Source: an uncultured Clostridia bacterium
GTDB lineage: Bacteria; Bacillota; Clostridia; Oscillospirales; Oscillospiraceae
DNA: 64,000 nucleotides
Assembly (NCBI GenBank): GCA_945875335.1
Contig: CAMCKD010000001.1
Coordinates: 1 to 64,000 of the forward strand
Direction of reading: 5' to 3'
Part shown: in pieces, positions 56,961 through 64,000 of the stretch
Position numbering within the stretch: position 1 is the stretch's first letter
How the letters are laid out: every line of letters starts with the position of its first letter
Translations under genes and position numbers: made by a program
The notes under the pieces: generated by a model
What the model saw: only the letters and a program-made list of their open reading frames with translations
What the model was told of the DNA's origin: nothing
Database searches by the model: none

Positions 56961-59339
56961 TTATGCAAATTCCGCAATGGTAACGCCGTCTTCACCCTCG
57001 CCGTATACACCCAGACGGTATTTTTTTACAAATTTATTCCGCTTCAAGGACTGATGGACAGCCTGACGAAGAGCGCCGGTGCCCTTGCCGTGGATGATGC
57101 GGACGGAGGAAAGCTTTGCGCGCATGGCCTCGTCCATATACCGATCCAGCACACAGATCGCCTCCACCGTATCCATGCCCCGCAGATCGACTTCGGAGGA
57201 CATGGCGGCCATCTTCATCTCCCGGCCGGAGTGGGCAGGACGGCCCCCCTTGGACTTGTAGGGATTTTCATTTTCCAAAAGGTAGATTTCCTCCGGCTTG
57301 GCGGTGAGCTTCATGATTCCGGCCTGGAGCTGATAGGTGCCATCTTTGTTGATGGCAAGCACACTGGCCTTCATGCCCAACTTTAACAGCTCCACGGTGT
57401 CCCCCACCAGAATCCCACGGGTGGGCTGGGGGCGGGACTTTTCCGGCTGATTGGCACGGATGCGATCCTCAGTCTCGTTCAGTGCCCGGCGCAGCTCTGC
57501 CTGGCGCTGGTTGATGCCGGTGGTATCAGCACTGTCCTGAAGCTGCTTGCGAAGGGCTTTCAGCTCCTCGGATGCAAGATTGGCGGCGGCTCTCGCTTCC
57601 TCGATGATGCCCTGAGCCTCGCGGCGGGCAGCTTCCATGGCTTTTTCCTTTTCCTTTCGGAGCTGAGCCTGGTATTCCTCGCTCTGCTGCTTGATTTTGG
57701 CTGTTTCCTGCTTCAGCTTCTCCGCTTCCAGGCGGGCGTTTTCCATCTGCTGGCGCTGCTGCTCCAACTGGGAAAGCACGTCCTCAAAATCCTTGTCGCT
57801 TTTGCCCACCAGGTCGCCGGCCTCTTTCAGGATGTCCTCCGGCAGCCCCAGCTTTCTGGAAATGGCAAAGGCGTTGGATTTACCCGGGATGCCGATGAGC
57901 AGCTTATAGGTCGGCTGCAGGGTCTCCACATCAAACTCGCAGGAGGCATTGATGACCCCCTGGGTGCGCATGGCATAGAGCTTCAATTCTGCGTAATGGG
58001 TGGTAGCTACCACACGGCTGCCCATTTTACGGCTGAATTCAATCAACGCGATGGCCAGCGCCGCACCCTCCGCCGGGTCGGTGCCGGCACCCAGCTCGTC
58101 ATAGAGCACCAGGGTCCGATCATCGCATTGCTCCACCACATCCACAATGGTTCTCATGTGGCTGGAGAAGGTGGACAGGCTCTGGGCAATGGACTGCTCG
58201 TCGCCGATGTCCGCCAGAATGGCATCAAAGGTGGAAAGCTCACTGCCATCCCCGGCAGGGACGTGGAGGCCGCACTCCGCCATCAGGGTCAAAAGGCCGA
58301 TGGTTTTCAGGGTGACGGTTTTGCCACCGGTATTGGGGCCGGTGATGATCATGGTGTCAAAGTCGGAGCCTAAGCGCAGGGAGATGGGCACCACCTTTTG
58401 AGGGTCGATCAACGGGTGCCGGGCATTGCGCAGCTCCACCCTGCCGGTGTCATTCATGATGGGGGCCCAGGCCCGCATTCGATAGGCAAGCTTAGCCTTG
58501 GCAAAAATCACATCCAGCTGCACCAGCATGGAATAGTCCAGATTGATGTCCTCGGCGTGGGCGGCAGCTTCACTGGACAGCTCCGCCAGAATCCGCTCAA
58601 TTTCCTTCTTTTCCTTCAATTCCAGCTCCCGCAGGGCATTGTTGGCATTCACGGCGGACATGGGCTCCACAAAGTAGGTGGAGCCGGTGGCGGAAACATC
58701 ATGCACAAGGCCGGGCACATCGTTTTTGCACTCCGCCTTGACGGGAACCACATACCGTCCCTGACGGATGGTGATGATGGGCTCCCGAAGGAATTTGCTG
58801 TAGGCTGGGGAGGAAATGACTTTTTGCAGGCTGTCACGGATTTTCCCCGCCTGAATGCGCATATGGCGGCGGATATCCGAAAGCTCCGGGGAGGCGGTAT
58901 CGGCAATCTCTTCCTCTGAGAGAATCGCACCGAAAATCCGATCCTCCAGGTATTTGTTGGGTGTCAGGGCATTGAACAGAGAATCCAGCACTGTGGCTGT
59001 GTCATCCTCCGATACATAGCCCTTGATGGTTCTGGCGCAGCGAAGCACCCCGCCAATGCAGAGCAGCTCCTTGGGCTGCAGACTGCCGCCCCGGTCTGCC
59101 CGTTCCAGACTAGAGGACACATCGCACACGTTGGAAAAAACCGGGTTTCCCTTTCTTGTGCAAAGGTCGGAGGCTGCGGTGGTCTGCTGCAGCATCAGCT
59201 CCACCTCCTCCAAATCAGAGGTGGGCCGCAGATTTCGGCAGCCCTCCTTGCCGCCTTCGCTGCCGGCACATTCTGCCAGCAGAGAAAGCACCTGATCCAG
59301 CTCCAGCTTGATCAGGGATTTTTCATATAATTCAGACAT
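56961..59339 (-). CDS. mutS2: MutS2-family endonuclease/ribosome-rescue ATPase
   Basis: The 792-aa protein has a MutS core and clamp, Walker A GPNTGGKTVTLKTIG, Walker B LVLYDELGAGTDP, a long charged coiled coil (about 510-620), and a C-terminal Smr nuclease domain with HGKGTGALR. It lacks the mismatch-binding domain. In B. subtilis MutS2 (RqcU) splits collided ribosomes and it also suppresses recombination. Location next to recO is usual here. It lies 14 nt after recO. Confidence 0.96.
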   Translation of the reverse strand: MSELYEKSLIKLELDQVLSLLAECAGSEGGKEGCRNLRPTSDLEEVELMLQQTTAASDLCTRKGNPVFSNVCDVSSSLERADRGGSLQPKELLCIGGVLRCARTIKGYVSEDDTATVLDSLFNALTPNKYLEDRIFGAILSEEEIADTASPELSDIRRHMRIQAGKIRDSLQKVISSPAYSKFLREPIITIRQGRYVVPVKAECKNDVPGLVHDVSATGSTYFVEPMSAVNANNALRELELKEKKEIERILAELSSEAAAHAEDINLDYSMLVQLDVIFAKAKLAYRMRAWAPIMNDTGRVELRNARHPLIDPQKVVPISLRLGSDFDTMIITGPNTGGKTVTLKTIGLLTLMAECGLHVPAGDGSELSTFDAILADIGDEQSIAQSLSTFSSHMRTIVDVVEQCDDRTLVLYDELGAGTDPAEGAALAIALIEFSRKMGSRVVATTHYAELKLYAMRTQGVINASCEFDVETLQPTYKLLIGIPGKSNAFAISRKLGLPEDILKEAGDLVGKSDKDFEDVLSQLEQQRQQMENARLEAEKLKQETAKIKQQSEEYQAQLRKEKEKAMEAARREAQGIIEEARAAANLASEELKALRKQLQDSADTTGINQRQAELRRALNETEDRIRANQPEKSRPQPTRGILVGDTVELLKLGMKASVLAINKDGTYQLQAGIMKLTAKPEEIYLLENENPYKSKGGRPAHSGREMKMAAMSSEVDLRGMDTVEAICVLDRYMDEAMRAKLSSVRIIHGKGTGALRQAVHQSLKRNKFVKKYRLGVYGEGEDGVTIAEFA

Positions 59340-59353
59340 GGTGATCTCCTAAA

Positions 59354-60121
59354 TTATGTAGATTCCAAAGCTTCATGATTGAAACACAATTTTTTGTAAT
59401 AATCCAGCGCAGAAAAGCCCCGTTCCAGTTGGGTGGTGAGAAATCCCTCTGTCAGCTCGGAAAGCTTTTGGAGCTCTTCCCGGTTCAGCCGGAAGGAAAA
59501 AAGCTTTTTGGGGTCACAAAAGCAGATGTAGCGCATGGCATCCAGAATTCCCGGGGTGACCGGCAGACGGATTCCAGTGGAGGCACTGTCCCGGCAGCTC
59601 TGGCATTCCATCAGACCCGAGGACAGATCAAACCGATCCGGCATCTGGCAGCCGCAGACATGACAGCCGAACAAATCCGGGGTGTAGCCGGAAAGGCAGG
59701 CGGCCCGCAGCTCAAACACAGCCTTGACCTGATCGGAGGAAAGACCCAAATCAGAAAGGCCATACAGGCAGTTCAGCAGCAGCGACTGCAGCTCCGGGGT
59801 GGGATAGTCCTCCTGGGACAGCACCTCCGTCACCTGGGCAAAATAGGAGGCCAAAGACAGGTGCTCCAAATCTGACCGCAGATTCTGAAACAGGTTGATG
59901 ACATGGGCTTCATTGATGCTGTACTGCCCCCGGTATTCAAAAACGGTGAATTCCCCATAGGCCAGGAGCTGGCAAACAGCGGCAAGGGGGCTGTTTTTCC
60001 GGCGCAGGCCTCGCGCCTTCAAGGTCAGCTTTCCGTGCTTTTTGGTCAGTACCGTCAAAAGAGCATCGCGGTCACTGTAGTCCGACACTCTGAGGACAAT
60101 TCCCTGGATCGTCAGGTACAT
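59354..60121 (-). CDS. recO: DNA repair protein RecO
   Basis: RecO loads RecA on single-stranded DNA together with RecR. The 255-aa product has the OB fold (MYLTIQGIVLRVSDYSDRDA, KLTLKARGLRRKNSPLAA) and a Zn-finger (CHVCGC...CQSC). It is preceded by a small yqzL-like gene that overlaps its start by 50 nt; era follows upstream, as in Bacillus. Confidence 0.95.
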   Translation of the reverse strand: MYLTIQGIVLRVSDYSDRDALLTVLTKKHGKLTLKARGLRRKNSPLAAVCQLLAYGEFTVFEYRGQYSINEAHVINLFQNLRSDLEHLSLASYFAQVTEVLSQEDYPTPELQSLLLNCLYGLSDLGLSSDQVKAVFELRAACLSGYTPDLFGCHVCGCQMPDRFDLSSGLMECQSCRDSASTGIRLPVTPGILDAMRYICFCDPKKLFSFRLNREELQKLSELTEGFLTTQLERGFSALDYYKKLCFNHEALEST

Positions 60122-60215
60122 GATTTCCCTCCGTTTTCAGTGCGGCGCTGTAGAGCAGATAAGCCTCCGGTGCACCGGTTTCCAGAAATACATTCCAAAA
60201 GTCTTCCGCTTTCAT
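60072..60215 (-). CDS. yqzL: YqzL-like small protein (47 aa)
   Basis: A 47-codon frame, too short for most gene finders, reads MKAEDFWNVFLETGAPEAYL then LYSAALKTEG and ends at a TGA at 60072. GGAGGG lies 6 nt before the ATG. In B. subtilis yqzL sits between era and recO and codes for a 47-aa protein; the FW-x-VF-x-ETG-x-PEAYLLY pattern fits that family. The last 50 nt overlap recO in another frame, so its real C terminus may be slightly shorter in practice. Function unknown. Confidence 0.75.
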   Translation of the reverse strand: MKAEDFWNVFLETGAPEAYLLYSAALKTEGNHVPDDPGNCPQSVGLQ

Positions 60216-60268
60216 ACCAATCCCTCCGAAAATAGGATGTGCAGAGGGGTTTGGAATAGACCTGGAAA

Positions 60269-61156
60269 TTATTCACTGTAGCCGAAATTGCGCACCAAAA
60301 AATCGCTGTCCCGCCAGTTCTCCTTCACCTTGACCCAAGTGGTGAGGTAGACCTTGGTGCCCATAAATTTTTCGCAGTCGGAGCGGGCCATGGAGGAAAT
60401 CTTTTTCAGCATTTCACCGCCCTTGCCAATGATGATGCCCTTGTGGCTGGCCTTTTCGCAGTAGATGGTGGCATCGATATCGATGATGCCGTTGTCCCGT
60501 TCGGAAAATTTGGTGATTTCCACAGCGGTTCCGTGGGGCACCTCCCGATCCAAACACCACAGCAGCTTTTCCCGGATGATTTCCGCCATCACCTGACGCT
60601 CAGGCTGGTCGGTGGTCACATCCTCCGGGAACAGGAAGGGGCCCTCAATGGCATATTTTTCGCACACCTTCAAAAGCTCCTCCACGCCGTCGCCGGTTTT
60701 GGCGGAGATGGGAACAATGGCATCAAAATTGGCCTTCTGAGAATAGACGGAGATGACCTCCAACAGCTTGTCCTTCTCCACGGTGTCGATTTTGTTGATG
60801 GCCAGCACGGCAGGACACCGGCTGCCCTGGATCCTCTGCAAAAGTCCCTCCTCCTGGGGGCCGATGGAAGGGATGGGCTCCACCACCAGAATAGTCAAAT
60901 CCACATCGGCAATGGATTCCTGGGCCACATTCACCATGTAGTCATCCAGCTTCGTTCTGGCCCGGTGATAGCCGGGGGTATCCACAAAGACAAACTGGGT
61001 ATCCTTCCGGGTGACGATGCCGCAGATACGGTTCCGGGTGGTCTGGGGCTTGTTGGATACAATGGCGATCTTCTCCCCCACCAGATAATTGGTCAGGGTG
61101 GATTTTCCCACATTGGGGCGTCCGGCAATGGTGATCATTGCGGTTTTTGTTTTCAT
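60269..61156 (-). CDS. era: GTPase Era
   Basis: Era binds the 3' end of 16S rRNA and helps finish the 30S subunit. The 295-aa protein has Walker A GRPNVGKSTLTNYLVGEK, the switch motif TTRNRICGIV, DTPG, NKID and a C-terminal KH domain (GIIIGKGGEMLKKISSMAR). It lies 24 nt after ybeY with no dgkA/cdd between, which is a shortened version of the Bacillus order. Confidence 0.97.
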   Translation of the reverse strand: MKTKTAMITIAGRPNVGKSTLTNYLVGEKIAIVSNKPQTTRNRICGIVTRKDTQFVFVDTPGYHRARTKLDDYMVNVAQESIADVDLTILVVEPIPSIGPQEEGLLQRIQGSRCPAVLAINKIDTVEKDKLLEVISVYSQKANFDAIVPISAKTGDGVEELLKVCEKYAIEGPFLFPEDVTTDQPERQVMAEIIREKLLWCLDREVPHGTAVEITKFSERDNGIIDIDATIYCEKASHKGIIIGKGGEMLKKISSMARSDCEKFMGTKVYLTTWVKVKENWRDSDFLVRNFGYSE

Positions 61157-61180
61157 ATCAAATCTCCTGTATGATAAAGT

Positions 61181-61681
61181 TTAGTTCCGCTGCATGCCGG
61201 GAATCTGAGCGGCGATGGCCTCTTCCCTGCTGCGCATTTGGCGCTTCTGCTCCCCTTCATCAAGATGGTCATAGCCCAGCAGATGGAGCATGGAATGAAT
61301 GGTCAGATAGCCCACCTCCCGCTTGGTGGAGTGACCGAATTCCTTTGCCTGGGCTACGGCGCGTTCCAGAGAAATACACATATCTCCCAGGGGGCAAAGG
61401 CCGGTGCCGGGGTCCATGTACTCCGTCCAGTCCTTGGGAGGGGCACCGGCGGTCAGGTTGAACATGGGGAAGCTGAGCACATCCGTGGGCTTGTCGATGC
61501 TTCGGCTGGTTTTGTTGATGACCTGGATGCCATTGTCATCGGTCACAAGCACGTTGATCTCACAGGGGACAGTTATGCCCTCGGCCTTCAAGGTTTCATT
61601 GATGCAGGTGCGGATGTTTGCGCTGATGATGAGCTTTTGAAGCAGATTCCCTTCAAAAACCAGATTGATTTTATTTTTCAT
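61181..61681 (-). CDS. ybeY: rRNA maturation endoribonuclease YbeY
   Basis: YbeY is a Zn-dependent RNase for 16S rRNA 3' end maturation and ribosome quality control. The 166-aa product has RSIDKPTDVLSFPMF, LGDMCISLERA and the Zn motif HSMLHLLGYDH. It overlaps phoH by 4 nt and is part of the phoH-ybeY-era run. Confidence 0.97.
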   Translation of the reverse strand: MKNKINLVFEGNLLQKLIISANIRTCINETLKAEGITVPCEINVLVTDDNGIQVINKTSRSIDKPTDVLSFPMFNLTAGAPPKDWTEYMDPGTGLCPLGDMCISLERAVAQAKEFGHSTKREVGYLTIHSMLHLLGYDHLDEGEQKRQMRSREEAIAAQIPGMQRN

Positions 61682-62697
61682 TGCTTTTTCCTCTGATACT
61701 GTCCTTTGAATTCCCGGGGGCTTCTCTTCTCCTCCGCTTTCTGGGCGGCTCGTTCGTAGGCATTGATGATCTCCTGCACCAGAGCATGGCGCACCACATC
61801 GGCGGAGGTGAGGCGGCAGATGGCAATGTCCTTCACCCCGTCCAAAACCCGGATGGCGTCCTTTAGGCCGGAGGTCTTGTCGTCGGGCAGATCGATCTGG
61901 GTGATGTCGCCGGTGATGACGATTTTGGAGCCGAAACCCAGTCGGGTGAGGAACATTTTCATCTGCTCCCGGGTGGTGTTTTGCGCTTCGTCCAGGATGA
62001 TAAAGCTGTCGTCCAGGGTGCGGCCCCGCATATAGGCCAGGGGCGCTACCTCAATAGAGCCCCGCTCCTGGTACTTCTGGAAGGTTTCAGCCCCCAGCAT
62101 GTCGTACAGCGCGTCGTAAAGCGGGCGCAGATAGGGGTCAACCTTGTTCTGCAAATCCCCCGGCAAAAAGCCCAGCCGCTCCCCCGCCTCCACCGCCGGA
62201 CGGGTCAGCACAATGCGGTTGACGGTTCTCTCCCGGAAGGCAGCCACCGCGGCGGCAACGGCAAGATAGGTCTTTCCCGTACCGGCAGGGCCCACGCCGA
62301 TGGTCACGGTGTTCTGGCTGATGGCCTTCATATATTTCTGCTGGCCCACGGTCTTTGCCTTGATGGGTTTCCCCTTGGCGGTGATGCACACCACATCCTT
62401 GGTCATCTGGACCACCTGCTGGTCGTTTCCCTCGTTGACCAGGGTGATCAGATACCGCACCCGCTGCTCATCGATGGTCTCCCCCTTGGAGGCCAGCGCC
62501 AGCAAGCCCTCTAACGTGCGGACGGCTTTGTCCACCATCTCCTCGTCACCGGATACCTTCAAATCCGTGCCCCGGTTGATGATGCGGACGCTCATGGCAT
62601 CCTCGATCCTTTTTATATTTTCGTCGAAGGAGCCGAAAACGGCGATCACATCCTCCAAACGGTCAGCGTTGACAATTCGTTCAATCACTTTGCTCAT
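61678..62697 (-). CDS. phoH: PhoH-like ATPase (YqfF/PhoL type)
   Basis: The 339-aa protein has a KH-like N-terminal part, then the PhoH ATPase with Walker A GPAGTGKTYLAVAAAV, LTRPAVEAGERLGFLPGDLQ and Walker B FIILDEAQNTT. PhoH proteins may be RNA helicases or nucleases; they partner YbeY in gene order. ATG 62697 has GGAG 6 nt upstream and is preferred to ATG 62709. It overlaps yqfD by 17 nt. Confidence 0.95.
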   Translation of the reverse strand: MSKVIERIVNADRLEDVIAVFGSFDENIKRIEDAMSVRIINRGTDLKVSGDEEMVDKAVRTLEGLLALASKGETIDEQRVRYLITLVNEGNDQQVVQMTKDVVCITAKGKPIKAKTVGQQKYMKAISQNTVTIGVGPAGTGKTYLAVAAAVAAFRERTVNRIVLTRPAVEAGERLGFLPGDLQNKVDPYLRPLYDALYDMLGAETFQKYQERGSIEVAPLAYMRGRTLDDSFIILDEAQNTTREQMKMFLTRLGFGSKIVITGDITQIDLPDDKTSGLKDAIRVLDGVKDIAICRLTSADVVRHALVQEIINAYERAAQKAEEKRSPREFKGQYQRKKQ

Positions 62698-63877
62698 GGG
62701 CTGCTCCATTCTCCAAATGCTCTCTGCCGATCATCTCCGAGCAGATATACTGCCCGGTCAGCAGATAGATGCCGGGTTTGGCCTCCCACACCTCATCGGG
62801 ATGGGTGATGATACCGGCAATCATTTGGTCTGATAAATAGTGTTGGGAAAAAGTGGAAAGACTGCTTTGGGCCGCTTCTTTGTCCACCGGCTCCTCCTCG
62901 GATGAATACCAGCAAAGGGTATCACAGGCAAGAGCCACAGGCAGAGAAAAGCCTCCCGGAAGGGTCAGCCGATATTCCCTGCTTATTCTACCACAAGTGC
63001 TATCCCAAATTCCACTATCTTTCCATAAATTTATTCGATTTTTTCCCAGGAGAATGCTGTAGCGCCGCTGCTGCTTCTGCTCCCGGCCACGCACCTGGCA
63101 GGCAGAAGGGGTGACAGCCTGAAGGCTTCGCAGTGTTTGGGCATATACCTCTCCCTGAGCCCGGTCTGCCCGGATGCAGATTCCGCAGTCCGTATAGCCG
63201 GAAATCAGCACCTGCCCCTTCTGCACCGCCTGCCCCTCCCGGCATTGGACGGTTCCCTGGAGCGCGGTGACGGACTGAATGATGCCATCCCGCTCCGCAA
63301 TGATGCTGCTGACGGTTTTTGCATTTTCCTTTTCCTGCTCCGCTCTGGTACGCTCCTGGACGGAGATGACAGCCCGGCAGCCATAGGTATTGATGCCTGC
63401 CCATTGGAGCTCCGGGATGGCGGAGAGTAAGGCATTTTTCATCTTTTCGCTTCTCACCTGGGCGCAGGAGGAAAACAGACGGATTCCGGCTTGCTCCGCA
63501 GCTTCCAGAATGATTCGATCCGGGATGAGATGATTCCCCTCCACCTCAACAGCCAGAATCCTGGTAGGCAGCACCAGGCTCACCGCAAAGAAAAGAAGCA
63601 GGCCGCTATAGAGCAGCGGACGCCGGAGAACGCTTTGCTCAATGGCGTGGAGCATGGTCTTTTGGACCAGCGTAATGCGGTCTCCCCGCTTTTCCAGCAT
63701 CCTGCGGACAGCTGCATATTTTTTTCTGTTGATTACAAAGGAATAGGTCAGTTCATCCTCCTGCCGGACAGAAAAGACGGGAATGGAACGTTGATTCAAC
63801 AGCTGAATACTGCCCCAGATGTTGGCACTGGTAACCCGAATACGAATCCTGTCCCTGACTGAATGCAGATAGTTCAT
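62681..63877 (-). CDS. yqfD: Sporulation protein YqfD
   Basis: The 398-aa protein has an N-terminal soluble part, one membrane segment (about 85-105, LLYSGLLLFFAVSLVLPTRIL), and the extracellular YqfD domain with VEVEGNHLIPDRIILEAAEQAGI and ERDGIIQSVTALQGT. YqfD is needed for normal sporulation in B. subtilis and is usually encoded after yqfC. Presence supports a spore-forming lineage. It overlaps yqfC by 4 nt. Confidence 0.95.
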   Translation of the reverse strand: MNYLHSVRDRIRIRVTSANIWGSIQLLNQRSIPVFSVRQEDELTYSFVINRKKYAAVRRMLEKRGDRITLVQKTMLHAIEQSVLRRPLLYSGLLLFFAVSLVLPTRILAVEVEGNHLIPDRIILEAAEQAGIRLFSSCAQVRSEKMKNALLSAIPELQWAGINTYGCRAVISVQERTRAEQEKENAKTVSSIIAERDGIIQSVTALQGTVQCREGQAVQKGQVLISGYTDCGICIRADRAQGEVYAQTLRSLQAVTPSACQVRGREQKQQRRYSILLGKNRINLWKDSGIWDSTCGRISREYRLTLPGGFSLPVALACDTLCWYSSEEEPVDKEAAQSSLSTFSQHYLSDQMIAGIITHPDEVWEAKPGIYLLTGQYICSEMIGREHLENGAAHEQSD

Positions 63878-64000
63878 CTTCCCTCCCCCCGAAGCAGGCA
63901 GATGCCATCGATCCGCCCAGTGACAATCAGCTTCACCTTGGTCATGTGTTCCAGCGTCAGGCCGCAGCCATTGATCTGCAGCTGACCATACTTCATTTTG
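63874..64000 (-). CDS. yqfC: Sporulation protein YqfC (3' end only)
   Basis: The last about 41 codons of a minus-strand gene run off the right edge. The readable end is KMKYGQLQINGCGLTLEHM, then TKVKLIVTGRIDGICLLRGEGR, and the stop is TGA (63874-63876), overlapping the yqfD ATG. The G-x-L-T-L...V-K-L-I-V-T-G-x-I pattern and the yqfC-yqfD order fit YqfC. The 5' end is outside the window. Confidence 0.8.
   Translation of the reverse strand, partial: KMKYGQLQINGCGLTLEHMTKVKLIVTGRIDGICLLRGEGR

Noticed and set aside
1..64000. CRISPR arrays, prophage, insertion sequences with transposase, rRNA and tRNA genes.
   Set aside because: I saw no regular repeat-spacer pattern, no transposase, integrase or phage protein and no cloverleaf candidate. 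The small palindromes found do not code for protein.

Overview
The window is a chromosomal segment of a low-to-mid GC Gram-positive anaerobe of the class Clostridia, probably Oscillospiraceae/Ruminococcaceae-like. Evidence: strong AGGAGG ribosome-binding sites and TTGACA/TATAAT promoters; the ylxM-ffh-rpsP-khpA-rimM-trmD order; an IspH-ribosomal protein S1 fusion typical of Clostridia; class III (oxygen-sensitive) ribonucleotide reductase; sporulation genes yqfC/yqfD; and short palindromic repeats of the kind scattered through these genomes. I found no rRNA, tRNA, CRISPR array, transposase or prophage gene. Species level cannot be read from the sequence.

Layout. 1-5.1 kb (minus): translation/secretion operon ylxM-ffh-rpsP-khpA-rimM-trmD plus a sirtuin. 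4.5-6.6 kb (minus): MATE exporter and GNAT acetyltransferase behind a structured, attenuator-like leader. 6.8-11.5 kb: small proteins and tRNA-modification genes (trmO, dus, ttcA), a secreted M23 peptidase and a Nudix hydrolase. 11.6-12.6 kb: rplM-rpsI. 12.7-18.0 kb (minus): a compact five-gene glycan operon (aminotransferase, phosphoglycosyl transferase, fold-III decarboxylase, ATP-grasp ligase, glycosyltransferase), the most accessory-looking part. 18.3-23.1 kb: tldD-tldE, a DprA-like gene and a DEAD-box helicase. 23.4-28.4 kb (plus): DJ-1/PfpI, mltG, U32 peptidase, VanW. 28.5-30.4 kb (minus): UPF0210, ACT and Dabb proteins.

30.5-39.7 kb (minus) is one long, tightly overlapping run hflX-yigZ-dgt-dnaG-sigma-sigma-cmk-ispH/rpsA. 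It joins replication priming, dNTP control, transcription initiation, isoprenoid synthesis and translation, and carries two sigma-70-type genes in tandem, the second strongly degenerate. 39.8-41.4 kb: rpmE and an M29 aminopeptidase. 41.5-45.2 kb (plus): homocysteine methyltransferase-like gene, a membrane protein with an E2-acyltransferase-like domain, biotin ligase, a palindromic repeat and a small Cys/Ala/Glu-rich membrane protein. 45.2-48.3 kb: ackA divergent from tmcAL-yczE-like. 48.4-52.9 kb: nrdD with NrdR-like boxes, galM, and a Cys-rich unknown. 53-64 kb (minus): coiled-coil protein, coaD, rsmD, uvrC, an unusual HPr, mutS2, recO, a 47-codon yqzL-like gene, era, ybeY, phoH, yqfD and the 3' end of yqfC.

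Most of the window is conserved housekeeping. The best leads for new biology are the five-gene glycan/amino-acid operon (12.7-18.0 kb), the MATE leader (6.48-6.59 kb), paired palindromes at the ylxM-ffh promoter, the degenerate sigma paralogue, the E2-like membrane protein lacking its catalytic His, the variant HPr with TTGCACA sites upstream, and a 162-bp palindrome at 9.8-10.0 kb. All functional statements come from reading motifs and gene order; no database search was run.
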